A stretch of DNA of 64,000 nucleotides from Minicystis rosea (GTDB taxonomy: Bacteria; Myxococcota_A; Polyangia; Polyangiales; Polyangiaceae). Of this stretch, positions 36,757-45,686 are shown one piece after another (position 1 is the first letter of the stretch; each line of letters begins with the position of its first letter). The DNA lies in assembly GCA_001931535.1 (NCBI GenBank), contig CP016211.1:15081501-15145500 (forward strand), written 5' to 3'. The position numbers and the translations under genes are program-made. A model generated the notes under the pieces. That model searched no databases. It saw only the letters and a program-made list of their open reading frames with translations, and was not told the origin of the DNA.

Positions 36757-37137
36757 TCAATCGCTCTCTCCATAAGCGATGGTGGAAAGGAGGGCGTTCT
36801 CGGCTTGGCGTGAGTCGAGCCGGGTGTGCTGTACCACGATGGGGACATCCGACGCGATGACGCTCGAATAGTCCGTTTCCCTGGGGATCGGCTCGGGGTC
36901 GGTCAGGTCGTTGAAGCGGACATGCCTCGTCCGCCGGGCCGGAACGGTGATCCGATAAGGGCCGGCCGGCTCGCGGTCACGGAAGTAAACGACGATGGTG
37001 ACGTGAGCATCGTCGTCGGAGGCGTTGAGGAGGCACACGGTCTCGTGGCTCGTCATCTGCGGCTCGGGGCCACGGCTCCAGCCCGGAATGTAGCCTTCCG
37101 CAATCGCCCAACGCCTGTGTCCGATCGGATTGCTCAT
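36757..37137 (-). CDS. Sensory rhodopsin transducer (ASRT) family protein
   Basis: A 126-residue protein matching the Anabaena sensory rhodopsin transducer family along its whole length: WAIAEGYIPGWSRGPEPQ, SHETVCLLNASDDDAHVTI, YFRDREPAGPYRITVPARRT, RFNDLTDPEPIPRETDY and VPIVVQHTRLDSRQAENAL. The family forms small beta-barrel tetramers; only a few members work with rhodopsins, and comparative studies predict sugar or related small-molecule binding for the rest. Here it lies next to a carbohydrate-metabolism operon and no rhodopsin is in the window, which supports the metabolic role. An AAGGAGAG ribosome site precedes the ATG. Confidence 0.9.
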   Translation of the reverse strand: MSNPIGHRRWAIAEGYIPGWSRGPEPQMTSHETVCLLNASDDDAHVTIVVYFRDREPAGPYRITVPARRTRHVRFNDLTDPEPIPRETDYSSVIASDVPIVVQHTRLDSRQAENALLSTIAYGESD

Positions 37138-37227
37138 GGTCTCTCCTTGGGGCGCGAGGCGTGAACGTCATCTGTCGACGGCGCGCTCGCGCATCGGAGA
37201 GAGAGAGCCGCGGTCTCTTTCCGAGGC

Positions 37228-38619
37228 TCAATCGAACGTAGGCTCGTCTCGTCCGAGCGGGCCGGCGGGGCGTGACCAGGTCGCGTGCTCGCCCGCGATC
37301 GTCCCCGGGCAGCGCACGCGTCGCGCAGATCCCCAGCTCGTCGTACAGGCCTCGAAGATGTCCGGGGGCCACCGCGGCGACGGCGCGCTCGGATCTCCGG
37401 GAGGTCCGCTCATCAACGCATTGGCCGCTCCGACCAGCGATCCGCGCACGTTGCTCGCGGCGCCCATGGTTGCGAGGCGCGTGAGCGCGCGGCAGACGCC
37501 GGCCGCGAGCAGATAGCCAATCCCATGATCGAGCGCCTGCGCGGGCAACGGGGTCGGCCGATCGACGCCGCGCGCGGCCGCGCCGGCGGCGGCGATGCCG
37601 GTGCTCATCTGCACGAGGCTGTCGAACCCGCGCCGCTGCTGCCACGGCCCGGCCCAACCGTAGGCATCGAGCGTGGCCAACACGACGCTTGGGTTCCATG
37701 CGCGGAGGCGTGCCTCGTCGAGGCCGAGACCTTCGAGCGCGCCGGGCCGGAAGCCGTGCACGATCACGTGCGCGCGCCGGACCAGCGCCTCGAAGCGCTC
37801 GCGATCGGCGGGGCGCGTGAGATCGAGCGACGCGCAGCGCTTGCCCGCCGTCGTCTCGGGGAGGAGCGCCGGCACCTCCTCGAAGCCGGGCGGATCGATC
37901 CGCAGCACCTCCGCGCCGTGCGCCGCGAGGAAGCGCGTGCACTCGGGCCCAGCGATGACGCGCGTGAGATCGAGCACCCGCACACCGGCGAGCGGATCGG
38001 CGGCGCTCGTCGAGAGCGCGGGCAAGCGGACCGGCGCCGCGCCGGCGTCCTCCCACGCGATCGGCGGAGCATCGGCGACGGCGCGCCCCTGTGGGAGCAC
38101 GTCCCATTCGTCGCGCCGATACATCACGGCCGCACAACCGCCGGCCGCGACGACTGCGCTCTCCAGCACCGCGGCGTCGCAGCGCGCGACCGCGGCTTCG
38201 ACGGCGCTCCGCTCGGCGGGCACTCGAAGCACGCGGAGCACGGCGGCTCGATGTGATGCGTAGTTGGTGTGCAGGCGAATCCAGCGATCGGCCGCGCGGT
38301 AATCACCCGCGATCGGATCCCAAATCGCCGGTCGTTCCCAGTCGATCGGCGTGAACAGCGCCTCACTCAGAAACGACGCAGAGGCATGCACGCTGTCGAC
38401 CGCGACCGCCGGCACGGGGCCGCCTCGGCGCGCCGCGAGCAGCTCGGCTGCGGCGAGCGTGGTGACGCCGACCGTGGCCGCGGCGAAGCCTGTGACGTCG
38501 AAGACCGATGGGAGCACGTGCTCCGGCCCGCTCAGCACGAGCCGATCGAGCAGGGCATCCGTGGGTGCGAGCCGCAGCCAGAGCGCTTCGGCCGTGGAGA
38601 AGAAGCGGGGATGGCTCAT
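37228..38619 (-). CDS. CaiB/BaiF-type (family III) CoA transferase
   Basis: A 463-residue protein with the family III CoA-transferase core: LAGVRVLDLTRVIAGPECTRFLAAHGAEVLRIDPP, AGKRCASLDLTRPADRERF, VHGFRPGALEGLGL and RGFDSLVQMSTGI. The N-terminal ~200 residues form an incomplete copy of the same fold (VTTLAAAELLAARRGG...VDSVHASASF), as in duplicated members. It transfers CoA between carboxylic acids. The ATG at 38619 starts the homology. It is followed at 90 bp by the ASRT gene on the same strand. Substrate unknown. Confidence 0.85.
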   Translation of the reverse strand: MSHPRFFSTAEALWLRLAPTDALLDRLVLSGPEHVLPSVFDVTGFAAATVGVTTLAAAELLAARRGGPVPAVAVDSVHASASFLSEALFTPIDWERPAIWDPIAGDYRAADRWIRLHTNYASHRAAVLRVLRVPAERSAVEAAVARCDAAVLESAVVAAGGCAAVMYRRDEWDVLPQGRAVADAPPIAWEDAGAAPVRLPALSTSAADPLAGVRVLDLTRVIAGPECTRFLAAHGAEVLRIDPPGFEEVPALLPETTAGKRCASLDLTRPADRERFEALVRRAHVIVHGFRPGALEGLGLDEARLRAWNPSVVLATLDAYGWAGPWQQRRGFDSLVQMSTGIAAAGAAARGVDRPTPLPAQALDHGIGYLLAAGVCRALTRLATMGAASNVRGSLVGAANALMSGPPGDPSAPSPRWPPDIFEACTTSWGSARRVRCPGTIAGEHATWSRPAGPLGRDEPTFD

Positions 38620-38843
38620 GCGTCTGAGGGTGGGGATCGACCGCGCGCGCGTCCATCTTGATTGCACAATCAAGCCTGCGCTTCGCCCCGGTCGTTCGAG
38701 GCTCCGCGTGCGAGCCAGCGTGTTGCTCTCGCGGGTCGCGTTGCGGTGTCACACCAACGCTGTCGAGCGCCGCATCTCCGCGCGCTGAGCCATGGCCGAG
38801 GCTGCACCGCGCGAGCCCCGGCGGTGGTCGTCGACGATGCCGC

Positions 38844-39293
38844 TCAACCCTCCGGCGCTGCGAGCGGCGCCGGTGCGGGTCGCGGCGTCCACAGCATGAC
38901 CACGGCGGCGACCACGCAGTAGATGACCGCGGAGCCGTGGACCATCAGCGCGTAAGAGATGCTGACGCGACCGCTGATGCTCGTGACCAGGCAGTCGACG
39001 AGCGGCATCACGCTGCTGGCGAGGGTGACGACGCCGAGCGCCACGCGCATCCGCAGCGCGAGCAGGCCCACGAACATCAGGCCGATGCCGAGATCGCGGC
39101 CCGCCTTGATGTAGAGAAGGACGGCGTCCCCGACGTCGAAGAGCGGGAGGCCGAAGCCTTGGGCCGCCGCCACCGGCTGCGCGAAGCCACGCACCGCGAG
39201 GAACAGCATGAACGCGCCGCCGAGCGCGCCGAGGATGAACGACGGCGAGGTGGTCTTCCAAGACAACGATTGCTCCAAAGGTTCACGCTTCAC
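38844..39293 (-). CDS. DUF4267-like small membrane protein
   Basis: A 149-residue protein with four hydrophobic helices (FILGALGGAFMLFLAVRGFA; LGIGLMFVGLLALRM; LGVVTLASSVMPLVDCL; GSAVIYCVVAAVVMLW). The pattern of helix 1, then VGDAVLLYIKAGRDLGIGL, then a PLVD segment fits the DUF4267 family. The GTG at 39293 is chosen because GGAGGAGAC lies just before it. It is divergent from an AraC-type regulator, a common arrangement for this family. Function unknown. Confidence 0.65.
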   Translation of the reverse strand: MKREPLEQSLSWKTTSPSFILGALGGAFMLFLAVRGFAQPVAAAQGFGLPLFDVGDAVLLYIKAGRDLGIGLMFVGLLALRMRVALGVVTLASSVMPLVDCLVTSISGRVSISYALMVHGSAVIYCVVAAVVMLWTPRPAPAPLAAPEG

Positions 39294-39460
39294 GGTTCGT
39301 CTCCTCCGCTGTGGCCTCGCCACCTTTGCGGTGTTCGGGCCGTTCGATGCGAGAGAAGTTGGTGCCTACCGTCGCCGTGAGCCATGGCTCCCGCTCTCGA
39401 TGTTTTGTCTGAAACGCTCATGGTGAGAACGCACGGGAAAAGGCTGCTACCGTGTCGATC

Positions 39461-40435
39461 ATGAGCGAAGGCACAGCGCACGACGTGCTGGGAAGGTTGC
39501 TGGAGCTGACGCACCTGCGCGGCCGGGTCTACTGCCACTCGTCGGCGCGGGCGCCGTGGGGGCTTCGCTTCGATGCGTCCGCGGACGCGGTCTTCCACTT
39601 GGTCACGGCCGGCACGTGCTGGCTCTTCCTCGGCGCGCAGCGCGTCGCGCTCGGGCCGGGTGACGTGATGCTCCTGCCACGCGGCAGCGCGCATGCGCTC
39701 GCCGATCACGCGCGCAGCCGGCGGGTGCCGCTCGCGGCGTGGCTCGCGGCGAGCGGCACGCGCGACCATCGCATGCGTCTTGGTGACGGCCAGGGCGCGG
39801 AGACACAGGTGCTCTGTGGGGTGTATGCGTTCGACGTGCCCGGCGCTCGTCATCCGGCGCTGCGCGTGCTGCCCGAGCTCGTCCACATCCCCGCGAAGAA
39901 GACACGCGCGCGGCCCGAGCTCGCCGAGACCATCGCCGGTCTGACGCGCGAGCACGATCGCGCGGACCTCGGGCAATCCATCGTGGTGTCGCGGCTCCTC
40001 GACGTGCTCTTCGTGCAGCTCCTCCGCGCCTGGGTCGACGATCAGCCCACCGGCGGCGCCGGCTGGCTGGGCGCGCTGCGCGATTCGCTCGTCGGCGCGG
40101 CGCTCTCGCTCCTTCACGAGGACCTCGCCGCGCCGTGGGAGGTCGCGACGCTGGCGTCGAAGCTCGGGACCTCACGGCCGACGTTGGCGCGCCGCTTCGC
40201 CGCCGAGGTGGGCCTCTCTCCGCTGGCCTATCTGACGCAGGCGCGCATGCACGAGGCCGCGCGCCTCGTGCGCGAGACCGATCGATCGCTCGCCGAGATC
40301 GCCGAGTCGGTGGGCTATAGCTCGGTGTTCGCGTTCAACCGCGCCTTCCACCGCGAGCACGGAATGCCGCCCGGCGCGTTCCGCAAACAAGGCGGGTCGC
40401 GTTCTCGGGGCGATGACGCGGCGGCCAGCGAGTGA
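39461..40435 (+). CDS. AraC-family transcriptional regulator with cupin sensor
   Basis: A 324-residue regulator. The N-terminal cupin domain (FHLVTAGTCWLFLGAQRVAL, PGDVMLLPRGSAHALAD) is the type found in Cupin_6 AraC proteins. The C-terminal double helix-turn-helix reads WEVATLASKLGTSRPTLARRF...RMHEAARLVRETDRSLAEIAESVGYSSVFAFNRAF. ATG 39461 is preferred over a GTG at 39452. It probably senses a small hydrophobic compound and controls the divergent DUF4267-like gene. Confidence 0.9.
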   Translation: MSEGTAHDVLGRLLELTHLRGRVYCHSSARAPWGLRFDASADAVFHLVTAGTCWLFLGAQRVALGPGDVMLLPRGSAHALADHARSRRVPLAAWLAASGTRDHRMRLGDGQGAETQVLCGVYAFDVPGARHPALRVLPELVHIPAKKTRARPELAETIAGLTREHDRADLGQSIVVSRLLDVLFVQLLRAWVDDQPTGGAGWLGALRDSLVGAALSLLHEDLAAPWEVATLASKLGTSRPTLARRFAAEVGLSPLAYLTQARMHEAARLVRETDRSLAEIAESVGYSSVFAFNRAFHREHGMPPGAFRKQGGSRSRGDDAAASE

Positions 40436-40483
40436 AGCGTCGCGCGCGCTCGTGTGTCGGGAGCGATGGTGAATCACGTCGAA

Positions 40484-40507
40484 GCGCGGAGCGTCGTAGC
40501 TCCGCGC
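40484..40507. terminator. Hairpin between convergent AraC and serA genes
   Basis: GCGCGGAGC-gtcgta-GCTCCGCGC is a perfect 9-bp stem with a 6-nt loop in the 91-bp space between two convergent genes. It can stop transcription from both sides; no T-tract is present. Confidence 0.55.
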
Positions 40508-40526
40508 CATTCGACGACTGGCCGCC

Positions 40527-41774
40527 TCAATAGAGGACGCGCGTGCGGATGTTGGTGGGCAGGGCGGCGATGGCGCGGCTCACCTCGGTCGAGACATCAT
40601 GGTTGAGGTCCATGATGAGATAGCCAATCTGGGCGTCGGTCGAGAGCACCTGGCTATCGATGTTGGCATTGAGATCGGAGACGATCGCGTTCACGTCGCG
40701 GAGCACGCCGGGCACGTTGCGGTGCACGTTGAGGATGCGGTGCGCCTCCTTGTACGGGGGCAGCTCCACCTGGGGGAAGTTGACCGCGCCGCGGGTGGCG
40801 CCGGTGGTGACGAAGCGCGAGAGCGTCTCCGAGACCTCGCGGCCGATGGCCTCCTGCGCCTCCTCGGTCGAGCCGCCCACGTGCGGCGTGAGGATCACGT
40901 TGGCGAGACCTTGGAGCGCGGTGATGAAGCCGTCCGAGTTGCTCTCGGGCTCCTCGGGGTACACGTCGATGGCGGCGCCCGCGAGGTGGCCGCTCTGCAG
41001 CGCGGCCGCGAGCGCGGAGATCACCACCACGCTGCCGCGGCTGGCGTTGAGCAGGTACGAGCCCTTGCGCATGCGGGCGAGCTCGGCTTCGCCGATCATC
41101 TCGCGGGTCTCCGCCGTGGCGGGGACGTGCAGCGACACGAAGTCCGACTGCTCGAGCAGCGCGCCGAGCGACGGGACCGCGCGGTTGTTGCCCATCGGCA
41201 GCTTGCCCACGATGTCGTAGAACACGACCCGCATCCCCAGCGCCTCGGCGAGGACGCCGAGCTGCTGCCCGATGTGACCATAGCCCACGAGGCCCAGCGT
41301 CTTGCCGCGCACCTCGTGCGATCCGCTCGAGACCTTGCGCCACGTCCCCGCGTGCACCTCGCGCGTGCGATCGCCGAGCTGGCGGGAGAGCGCGATGATC
41401 TCCCCGATCATCAGCTCGGCCACGCTGCGCGTGTTACTGAAGGGCGCGTTGAAGACGGGCACGCCGCGCAGGTTCGCCGCCTTGAGCTCGACCTGGTTGG
41501 TCCCGATGCAGAAGCAGCCCACGCTGAGCAGGTCGGTCGCCGCATCGAGCACCCGCTCCGTGACGTGCGTCTTGCTGCGGATGCCGAGCAGGTGCACGCC
41601 CGCGATGGCCTTGACCAGCTCGTCTTCCTTGAGCGCGGAGCTCCGCATCTCGACGTCGAAGCCGTGCGCATGGAAGCTCTCGAGCGCGCTCTTGTGCACG
41701 TTCTCGAGCAGGAGCACCTTGATGCGCTCCCGAATGGGAGGCGCCGACTTGGCGGTGGGGGCGGTCGTGGTCAT
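40527..41774 (-). CDS. serA: D-3-phosphoglycerate dehydrogenase
   Basis: A 415-residue enzyme of the E. coli SerA type: a D-2-hydroxyacid dehydrogenase domain with NAD motif LGLVGYGHIGQQLG, catalytic Arg in LLNASRGSVV, Glu in YPEEPESN, and His in LTPHVGGST, then a C-terminal ACT domain (HRNVPGVLRDVNAIVSDLNANIDSQ) that binds serine for feedback control. It makes 3-phosphohydroxypyruvate, the first step of serine synthesis. AGGAAAG precedes the ATG. No serC or serB is adjacent. Confidence 0.95.
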   Translation of the reverse strand: MTTTAPTAKSAPPIRERIKVLLLENVHKSALESFHAHGFDVEMRSSALKEDELVKAIAGVHLLGIRSKTHVTERVLDAATDLLSVGCFCIGTNQVELKAANLRGVPVFNAPFSNTRSVAELMIGEIIALSRQLGDRTREVHAGTWRKVSSGSHEVRGKTLGLVGYGHIGQQLGVLAEALGMRVVFYDIVGKLPMGNNRAVPSLGALLEQSDFVSLHVPATAETREMIGEAELARMRKGSYLLNASRGSVVVISALAAALQSGHLAGAAIDVYPEEPESNSDGFITALQGLANVILTPHVGGSTEEAQEAIGREVSETLSRFVTTGATRGAVNFPQVELPPYKEAHRILNVHRNVPGVLRDVNAIVSDLNANIDSQVLSTDAQIGYLIMDLNHDVSTEVSRAIAALPTNIRTRVLY

Positions 41775-42168
41775 GGGCGCGCTTTCCTAGCGCATGCCGG
41801 GCCCGGTGGGGGCGAAGTTTTTCGCAACGCGGCACGACCGCCGGGAATGGGGATCCACGCGAGATGCGACCAGGATGGACCTCCCTCCGAGGAGAGCGCT
41901 CCACGTGAGCTTCCCTGCGTGGTTCGCGCACGTGGGTCGGAGGACGGCCGAGCTCGTGCCCATCTCGTCACCCGCTCGGCATCGGCGTGCCGCACGAGGG
42001 CCGTGGTTGCTTTCGTCAGACGGCAAGATGTCACCCGAGCGCGGTGGAATCGATGGTCCGGGATCGAGGGCCGCGAGGGGCTTCGATCGTGTCTCTCGTC
42101 GAACGACTCATCCGCCGAGCGAAGCTGTGCGTAGAGTGGCCCCGACCTCGGATCAGGCCACGCTCACC
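41775..42168. other. Non-coding gap between divergent serA and the lipase
   Basis: A 394-bp gap. The open frame that runs upstream from the lipase gene has no domain or signal-peptide character. No inverted repeat of note was seen. Promoters for serA and the lipase must lie here. Confidence 0.45.
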
Positions 42169-43140
42169 ATGAACCACGCACCTCGCTTTGCTCTCGCGAT
42201 CCTCGGCGCCGTCACTCTCGGCGGCTGCTCCTATGCGCCCGCGCTCCCCGTTCGCCTGCCCGAGCGGCCGGCTGCGGTGCCCGCCGACGTCGTGCACGAG
42301 GACGGCACCTTCGTCGGTGTGCATGAATTGAAGCTCTACGCCCAAGCGTGGCGCCCGCGCGCCGAGCCCAAGGCCGTCGTGGTGCTGGTGCACGGCCTCA
42401 AGGATCACAGCGCTCGCTACGCGCCGCTCGCCGCGCATCTCGTGAAGGAGGGCTTCGCCGTTCACGCCTTCGATCTGCGCGGTCACGGCCGCTCCGAGGG
42501 CATGCGCGTCGGGCTCGGCGCGTTCGACGACTACCTCGAGGATCTCGATCTCTTCTTGAAGCGCGTCCGCGCGCGCGAGCACGACAAGCCCGTCCTGCTC
42601 TTCGGTCACAGCATGGGCGGCGCGATCGTCACGCTCTACACGATCACCCACAAACCCGCGCTCGCCGGCCTCGCGCTGAGCGCTCCCGCGCTCGCGACCG
42701 ACGTCTCCGGCGCCACCATCGGCGGGACGAAGCTCATCGCCGCGCTCGCACCGAACGCGGGAGTCTTCAACCTGGACCTCCACCAGTTCTCCCGCGATCC
42801 CGCCGTCGTCGCCGAGGGCCTCGCGGATCCGCTCGTCTACCAGGGCGCCGCGCCCGCGCAGATGGCCCGCGAGCTCCTCGGCGCCTTCGATCGCCTGAAG
42901 GAGCACCTCGGCGAGGTGAACGTGCCCGTGCTCGCGATGCACGGCGAGCTGGACAAGGTGACACCGCCCGCCGGCAGCCGCGCGCTCGTCGAACGCGCCC
43001 AATCGAAGGACAAAACACTCAAGCTCTACCCTGGGCTCGTGCACGATCTGCTGCACGAGCCGGAGAAGGAGCAGGTGATCGGCGACCTCGTGAAATGGAT
43101 GAACGACCACGCCCAAAGCGGGGCCGCACCGGTGAAGTAG
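42169..43140 (+). CDS. Lipoprotein alpha/beta hydrolase (monoacylglycerol lipase-like)
   Basis: A 323-residue lipoprotein with lipobox LGGC near residue 19 and a serine hydrolase fold: oxyanion motif VVLVHGLKDHSARY, helix FDLRGHGRSEGMR, nucleophile elbow GHSMGG, Asp in HGELDKVT, and His in GLVHDLLHEPEKE. This is the Hydrolase_4/monoacylglycerol-lipase pattern. Membrane anchoring suggests it acts on lipids in the envelope or outside. The start is set at 42169 where the signal peptide begins. Confidence 0.9.
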   Translation: MNHAPRFALAILGAVTLGGCSYAPALPVRLPERPAAVPADVVHEDGTFVGVHELKLYAQAWRPRAEPKAVVVLVHGLKDHSARYAPLAAHLVKEGFAVHAFDLRGHGRSEGMRVGLGAFDDYLEDLDLFLKRVRAREHDKPVLLFGHSMGGAIVTLYTITHKPALAGLALSAPALATDVSGATIGGTKLIAALAPNAGVFNLDLHQFSRDPAVVAEGLADPLVYQGAAPAQMARELLGAFDRLKEHLGEVNVPVLAMHGELDKVTPPAGSRALVERAQSKDKTLKLYPGLVHDLLHEPEKEQVIGDLVKWMNDHAQSGAAPVK

Positions 43141-43161
43141 CGCTCGTGAGACTTGCACTGG

Positions 43162-43184
43162 TTCCGCGCCTCTTCGACGCGGAA
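43162..43184. terminator. Hairpin after the lipase gene
   Basis: TTCCGCG-cctcttcga-CGCGGAA forms a 7-bp stem 21 bp beyond the lipase stop, between convergent genes. It is a moderate terminator candidate without a T-tract. Confidence 0.4.
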
Positions 43185-43290
43185 TGGTCGCTTCACCACG
43201 CGAGGAGCCATCACCTCGAGGCCCTGGGCCGAGGGAGGCTCCACAGTCTTCGTTCGTGGAAGGAAAGGCGCAGCGCCGCGTTCTCCGCGC

Positions 43291-43848
43291 TCAACCGAGG
43301 AGGCGGGAGAGCATCTGGTAGCTACGCGAGCGGCTGGTGCGCTGCGAGAGCGCGGCCGTCACGCCGATGGCGCCGGCGGTGAACGCGGCGTTGAGGGGCC
43401 CGACGATCGAGAAGAAGCGCACGGGGCCCTGTTCTTTGCTCAGAGGCGGCGCGGCCTCCACGGCTCCGAGCGGCGCGTTCTGCTTGCCGCTCTTGCGCTG
43501 TTGTCGGTGCATCACCATGCCGGCGACCAGGTTGGCCGCGCCGGTCACCACCGCGCCGCCGACGAGGATGTCCTTGGCCACCACGAGCGCGCGCGTGGTG
43601 GGATCAGTCCATGGCCGCGAGAACGCTTTGCGTCCGTTGAGCCACGTCGCCGCCATCGCGCCGAGGGCCACGGCGTCGAGCACGCGGAAGCGGCCCCAAG
43701 CGTCGTCGAGCACGCGACCTCGCTCTTCTCTGGACCCGATCGCCTTCGCCGCCGGATCGAGCGCAGCCTTGCCGAACAGCGATCCACCGAACCCGGCGGC
43801 CATCCCGAGGTCGTGCAAAATCCACGCGGACGTCGAGAGCTTTGCCAT
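43291..43848 (-). CDS. Membrane protein of unknown function
   Basis: A 185-residue protein with hydrophobic segments near residues 8-28 (WILHDLGMAAGFGGSLFG), 60-68, 88-110 (VAKDILVGGAVVTGAANLVAG) and 145-170 (FSIVGPLNAAFTAGAIGVTAAL), separated by polar loops. A strong AGGAGGAG ribosome site precedes the ATG. No known family is recognised. It sits alone between the lipase and the RtcR-like regulator. Confidence 0.65.
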   Translation of the reverse strand: MAKLSTSAWILHDLGMAAGFGGSLFGKAALDPAAKAIGSREERGRVLDDAWGRFRVLDAVALGAMAATWLNGRKAFSRPWTDPTTRALVVAKDILVGGAVVTGAANLVAGMVMHRQQRKSGKQNAPLGAVEAAPPLSKEQGPVRFFSIVGPLNAAFTAGAIGVTAALSQRTSRSRSYQMLSRLLG

Positions 43849-44039
43849 CGATCTCCTCCTGTCGGCCCGGATTCAAGCAAGAACGAGCCCGCCGTCGGCC
43901 CGAGGCCGAGCGTCGCGATCGCACGCGTGAGGCGCTCGATTCGGCCCGCTCCCTCGCGGTCGCGGTTGCTCCATCGGCTCCGTTGGTCGAGCTCGTTGGA
44001 AGCATGGGAGCCGCGCTCGCGCTCGCGAGCGCGACGTCG

Positions 44040-45548
44040 TCAGGTGGAGCCGAGGCCGAAGCGCGCGAGCTTTCGCTTCAACGTGTTGCGATCGATCCCG
44101 AGCGCGCGCGCCGCCTGCGATCGGTTCCCCTTCACGGTCGCCATCGCCGATCCGATCGCCGCGCGCTCCGCCGCTTCCACCGCTTCGGCGAGCGTCTGCG
44201 CTGCGGATCGCCGCGTCGTCGCGGCCTTCGTGCGGCCGCCGGGCGTGCGGATCTCGGGCGCCAGATCCGAGAGGTCCACGCGCTCGTCGCAGAAGACGAC
44301 CCAGCGCTGCACCTCCGCGCGCAGCTCGCGCACGTTGCCCGGCCAGGGGTAGCTCGACAGCGCCTTCTGCGCCTCGCGGGTCACGGTGAGCTTCTTGCTC
44401 GGCCGGCGCGCGGTCGCTTCTTCGAGGAAGGCATCGATCAAGATCTCCACGTCGCCGGCGCGCGCGCGCAGCGGCGGGACCTCGACGGTCGCGCCGCGCA
44501 GGCGATAATAGAGATCCTCGCGGAACGAGCCTTCGTCGACCATGGCGGCGACGTCGCGATGCGTGGCGGCCACCACGCGCACGTCGACCGGCACGCGCGA
44601 CTCGCCGCCCACGCGGCGGAGCGCGCCCTCTTGCAACACGCGGAGGAGGCTCGCTTGCACGCGGGGCGCGAGCTCGCCCACTTCGTCGAGCAGCAGCGTG
44701 CCGCCGTGTGCTTGCTCGAACACGCCGCGCCGTCGCGCCGACGCGCCCGTGAAGGCGCCGGCCTCGTGCCCGAACAGCTCGCTCGCCACCACGCCTTCGG
44801 CGAACACGCCGCAGTTCTCTGCGACGAACGGGCCCTTCTTGCGTGTGCTCCCTTCATGCAGCGCGCGCGCGACGAGCTCCTTGCCCGTGCCCGTCTCGCC
44901 GAGCACGAGCACGGGCACGTCGGTCGCGGCCACGCGGGCCACGAGGGATCGCAGCCGGCGCATCGGCTCGCTCTCCCCGACCAGGATCGATCGCTCGACC
45001 TGCACCGCCGCGCGGAGGCGCGCCACCTCGGCCCGCAGCGCGCGAATCTCCGGGAAGCCCTCGATGTCGAGCCGCACCTCGCGAATGGCCCGCGGGTGCG
45101 ACTTGCCCACGAAGACGGCGGGGATCACTTGCAGCATGCGCGCCGACAGCAGGCCGGCCTGCACCAGCACCACCCAGATGGTCTGCGCCTGCGGCGTGCC
45201 CGCCGAGAGCAATACGTCGATGGACCAACCCTCGTCGGCGAACGCGCGCCGAGCCGCAGCCACGAGTGGCCGCATCGCTTGGAAGAGCTGCTTGTAGTCG
45301 GAGGGATCGTCGATCTCGAGCGCCCGCACTTCGACCTTCGCGACTTGCTCGCCCATCGATCGCGCGAGCCGCTCGGCCGGCTTCTCGCCCGCGGGGACGG
45401 TCAGGATCCAGGCGGCGTCGTAGCGGCTCTCGTCCTGATCGAGGAGGCGCAGCACCGGCCCCCGATCGCTCGCCGGCCGCGCGGCTTGATGCGCCGGCAC
45501 CGGACCTTCGACGCCCGCATCCGACCACGTGAGCAGCAGCTTCGGCAC
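44040..45548 (-). CDS. rtcR: CARF-domain sigma-54-dependent activator (RtcR type)
   Basis: A ~502-residue activator. The N-terminal ~180 residues look like the CARF (Rossmann-like) domain of RtcR (PKLLLTWSDAG at the start; VLLSAGTPQAQTIWVVLVQAGL). The AAA+ domain has Walker A GETGTGKE (~217-224), the sigma-54 contact loop GAFTGA and Walker B GGTLLLDEVGEL. The C-terminal Fis-type HTH is NRSQAARALGIDRNTLKRKL. The GTG at 45548 is preferred because RtcR homology starts there; an in-frame ATG at 45587 would lie inside the inverted repeats. RtcR proteins are held off by the CARF domain until an RNA-damage ligand binds. It is divergent from rtcB2-prfH, its evident target. Confidence 0.88.
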   Translation of the reverse strand: MPKLLLTWSDAGVEGPVPAHQAARPASDRGPVLRLLDQDESRYDAAWILTVPAGEKPAERLARSMGEQVAKVEVRALEIDDPSDYKQLFQAMRPLVAAARRAFADEGWSIDVLLSAGTPQAQTIWVVLVQAGLLSARMLQVIPAVFVGKSHPRAIREVRLDIEGFPEIRALRAEVARLRAAVQVERSILVGESEPMRRLRSLVARVAATDVPVLVLGETGTGKELVARALHEGSTRKKGPFVAENCGVFAEGVVASELFGHEAGAFTGASARRRGVFEQAHGGTLLLDEVGELAPRVQASLLRVLQEGALRRVGGESRVPVDVRVVAATHRDVAAMVDEGSFREDLYYRLRGATVEVPPLRARAGDVEILIDAFLEEATARRPSKKLTVTREAQKALSSYPWPGNVRELRAEVQRWVVFCDERVDLSDLAPEIRTPGGRTKAATTRRSAAQTLAEAVEAAERAAIGSAMATVKGNRSQAARALGIDRNTLKRKLARFGLGST

Positions 45549-45579
45549 CGGTGCATCGTACACCAGATCCGATGCATGA

Positions 45580-45614
45580 TGCACCATTCAACATGGTGCA
45601 CCGTGCACCATGTT
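45580..45614. promoter_or_regulatory. Activator binding region: three TGCACCAT half-sites
   Basis: TGCACCAT at 45580, its inverse ATGGTGCA at 45593, and TGCACCAT again at 45604. The last two lie within a perfect 11-bp inverted repeat (AACATGGTGCA-ccg-TGCACCATGTT, 45590-45614). The site lies 26-60 bp upstream of the sigma-54 promoter and just before the regulator start. It is a good candidate enhancer for the RtcR-like protein, which may also autoregulate. The protein assignment is inference. Confidence 0.65.
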
Positions 45615-45639
45615 TGGATGAATTCACGCGGGAAATGGG

Positions 45640-45656
45640 CTGGCACGCGGCGAGCA
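45640..45656 (+). promoter_or_regulatory. Sigma-54 promoter for rtcB2-prfH
   Basis: CTGGCACGCGGCGAGCA matches the sigma-54 consensus YTGGCACG-N4-TTGCW in the whole -24 block and in the -12 GCA, with correct spacing. The expected start of transcription is near 45668, about 19 bp before the rtcB start. It fits the sigma-54 activator encoded divergently. Confidence 0.75.
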
Positions 45657-45686
45657 GTGGAGCGGGTCGACCGACGGAGACCCGCC

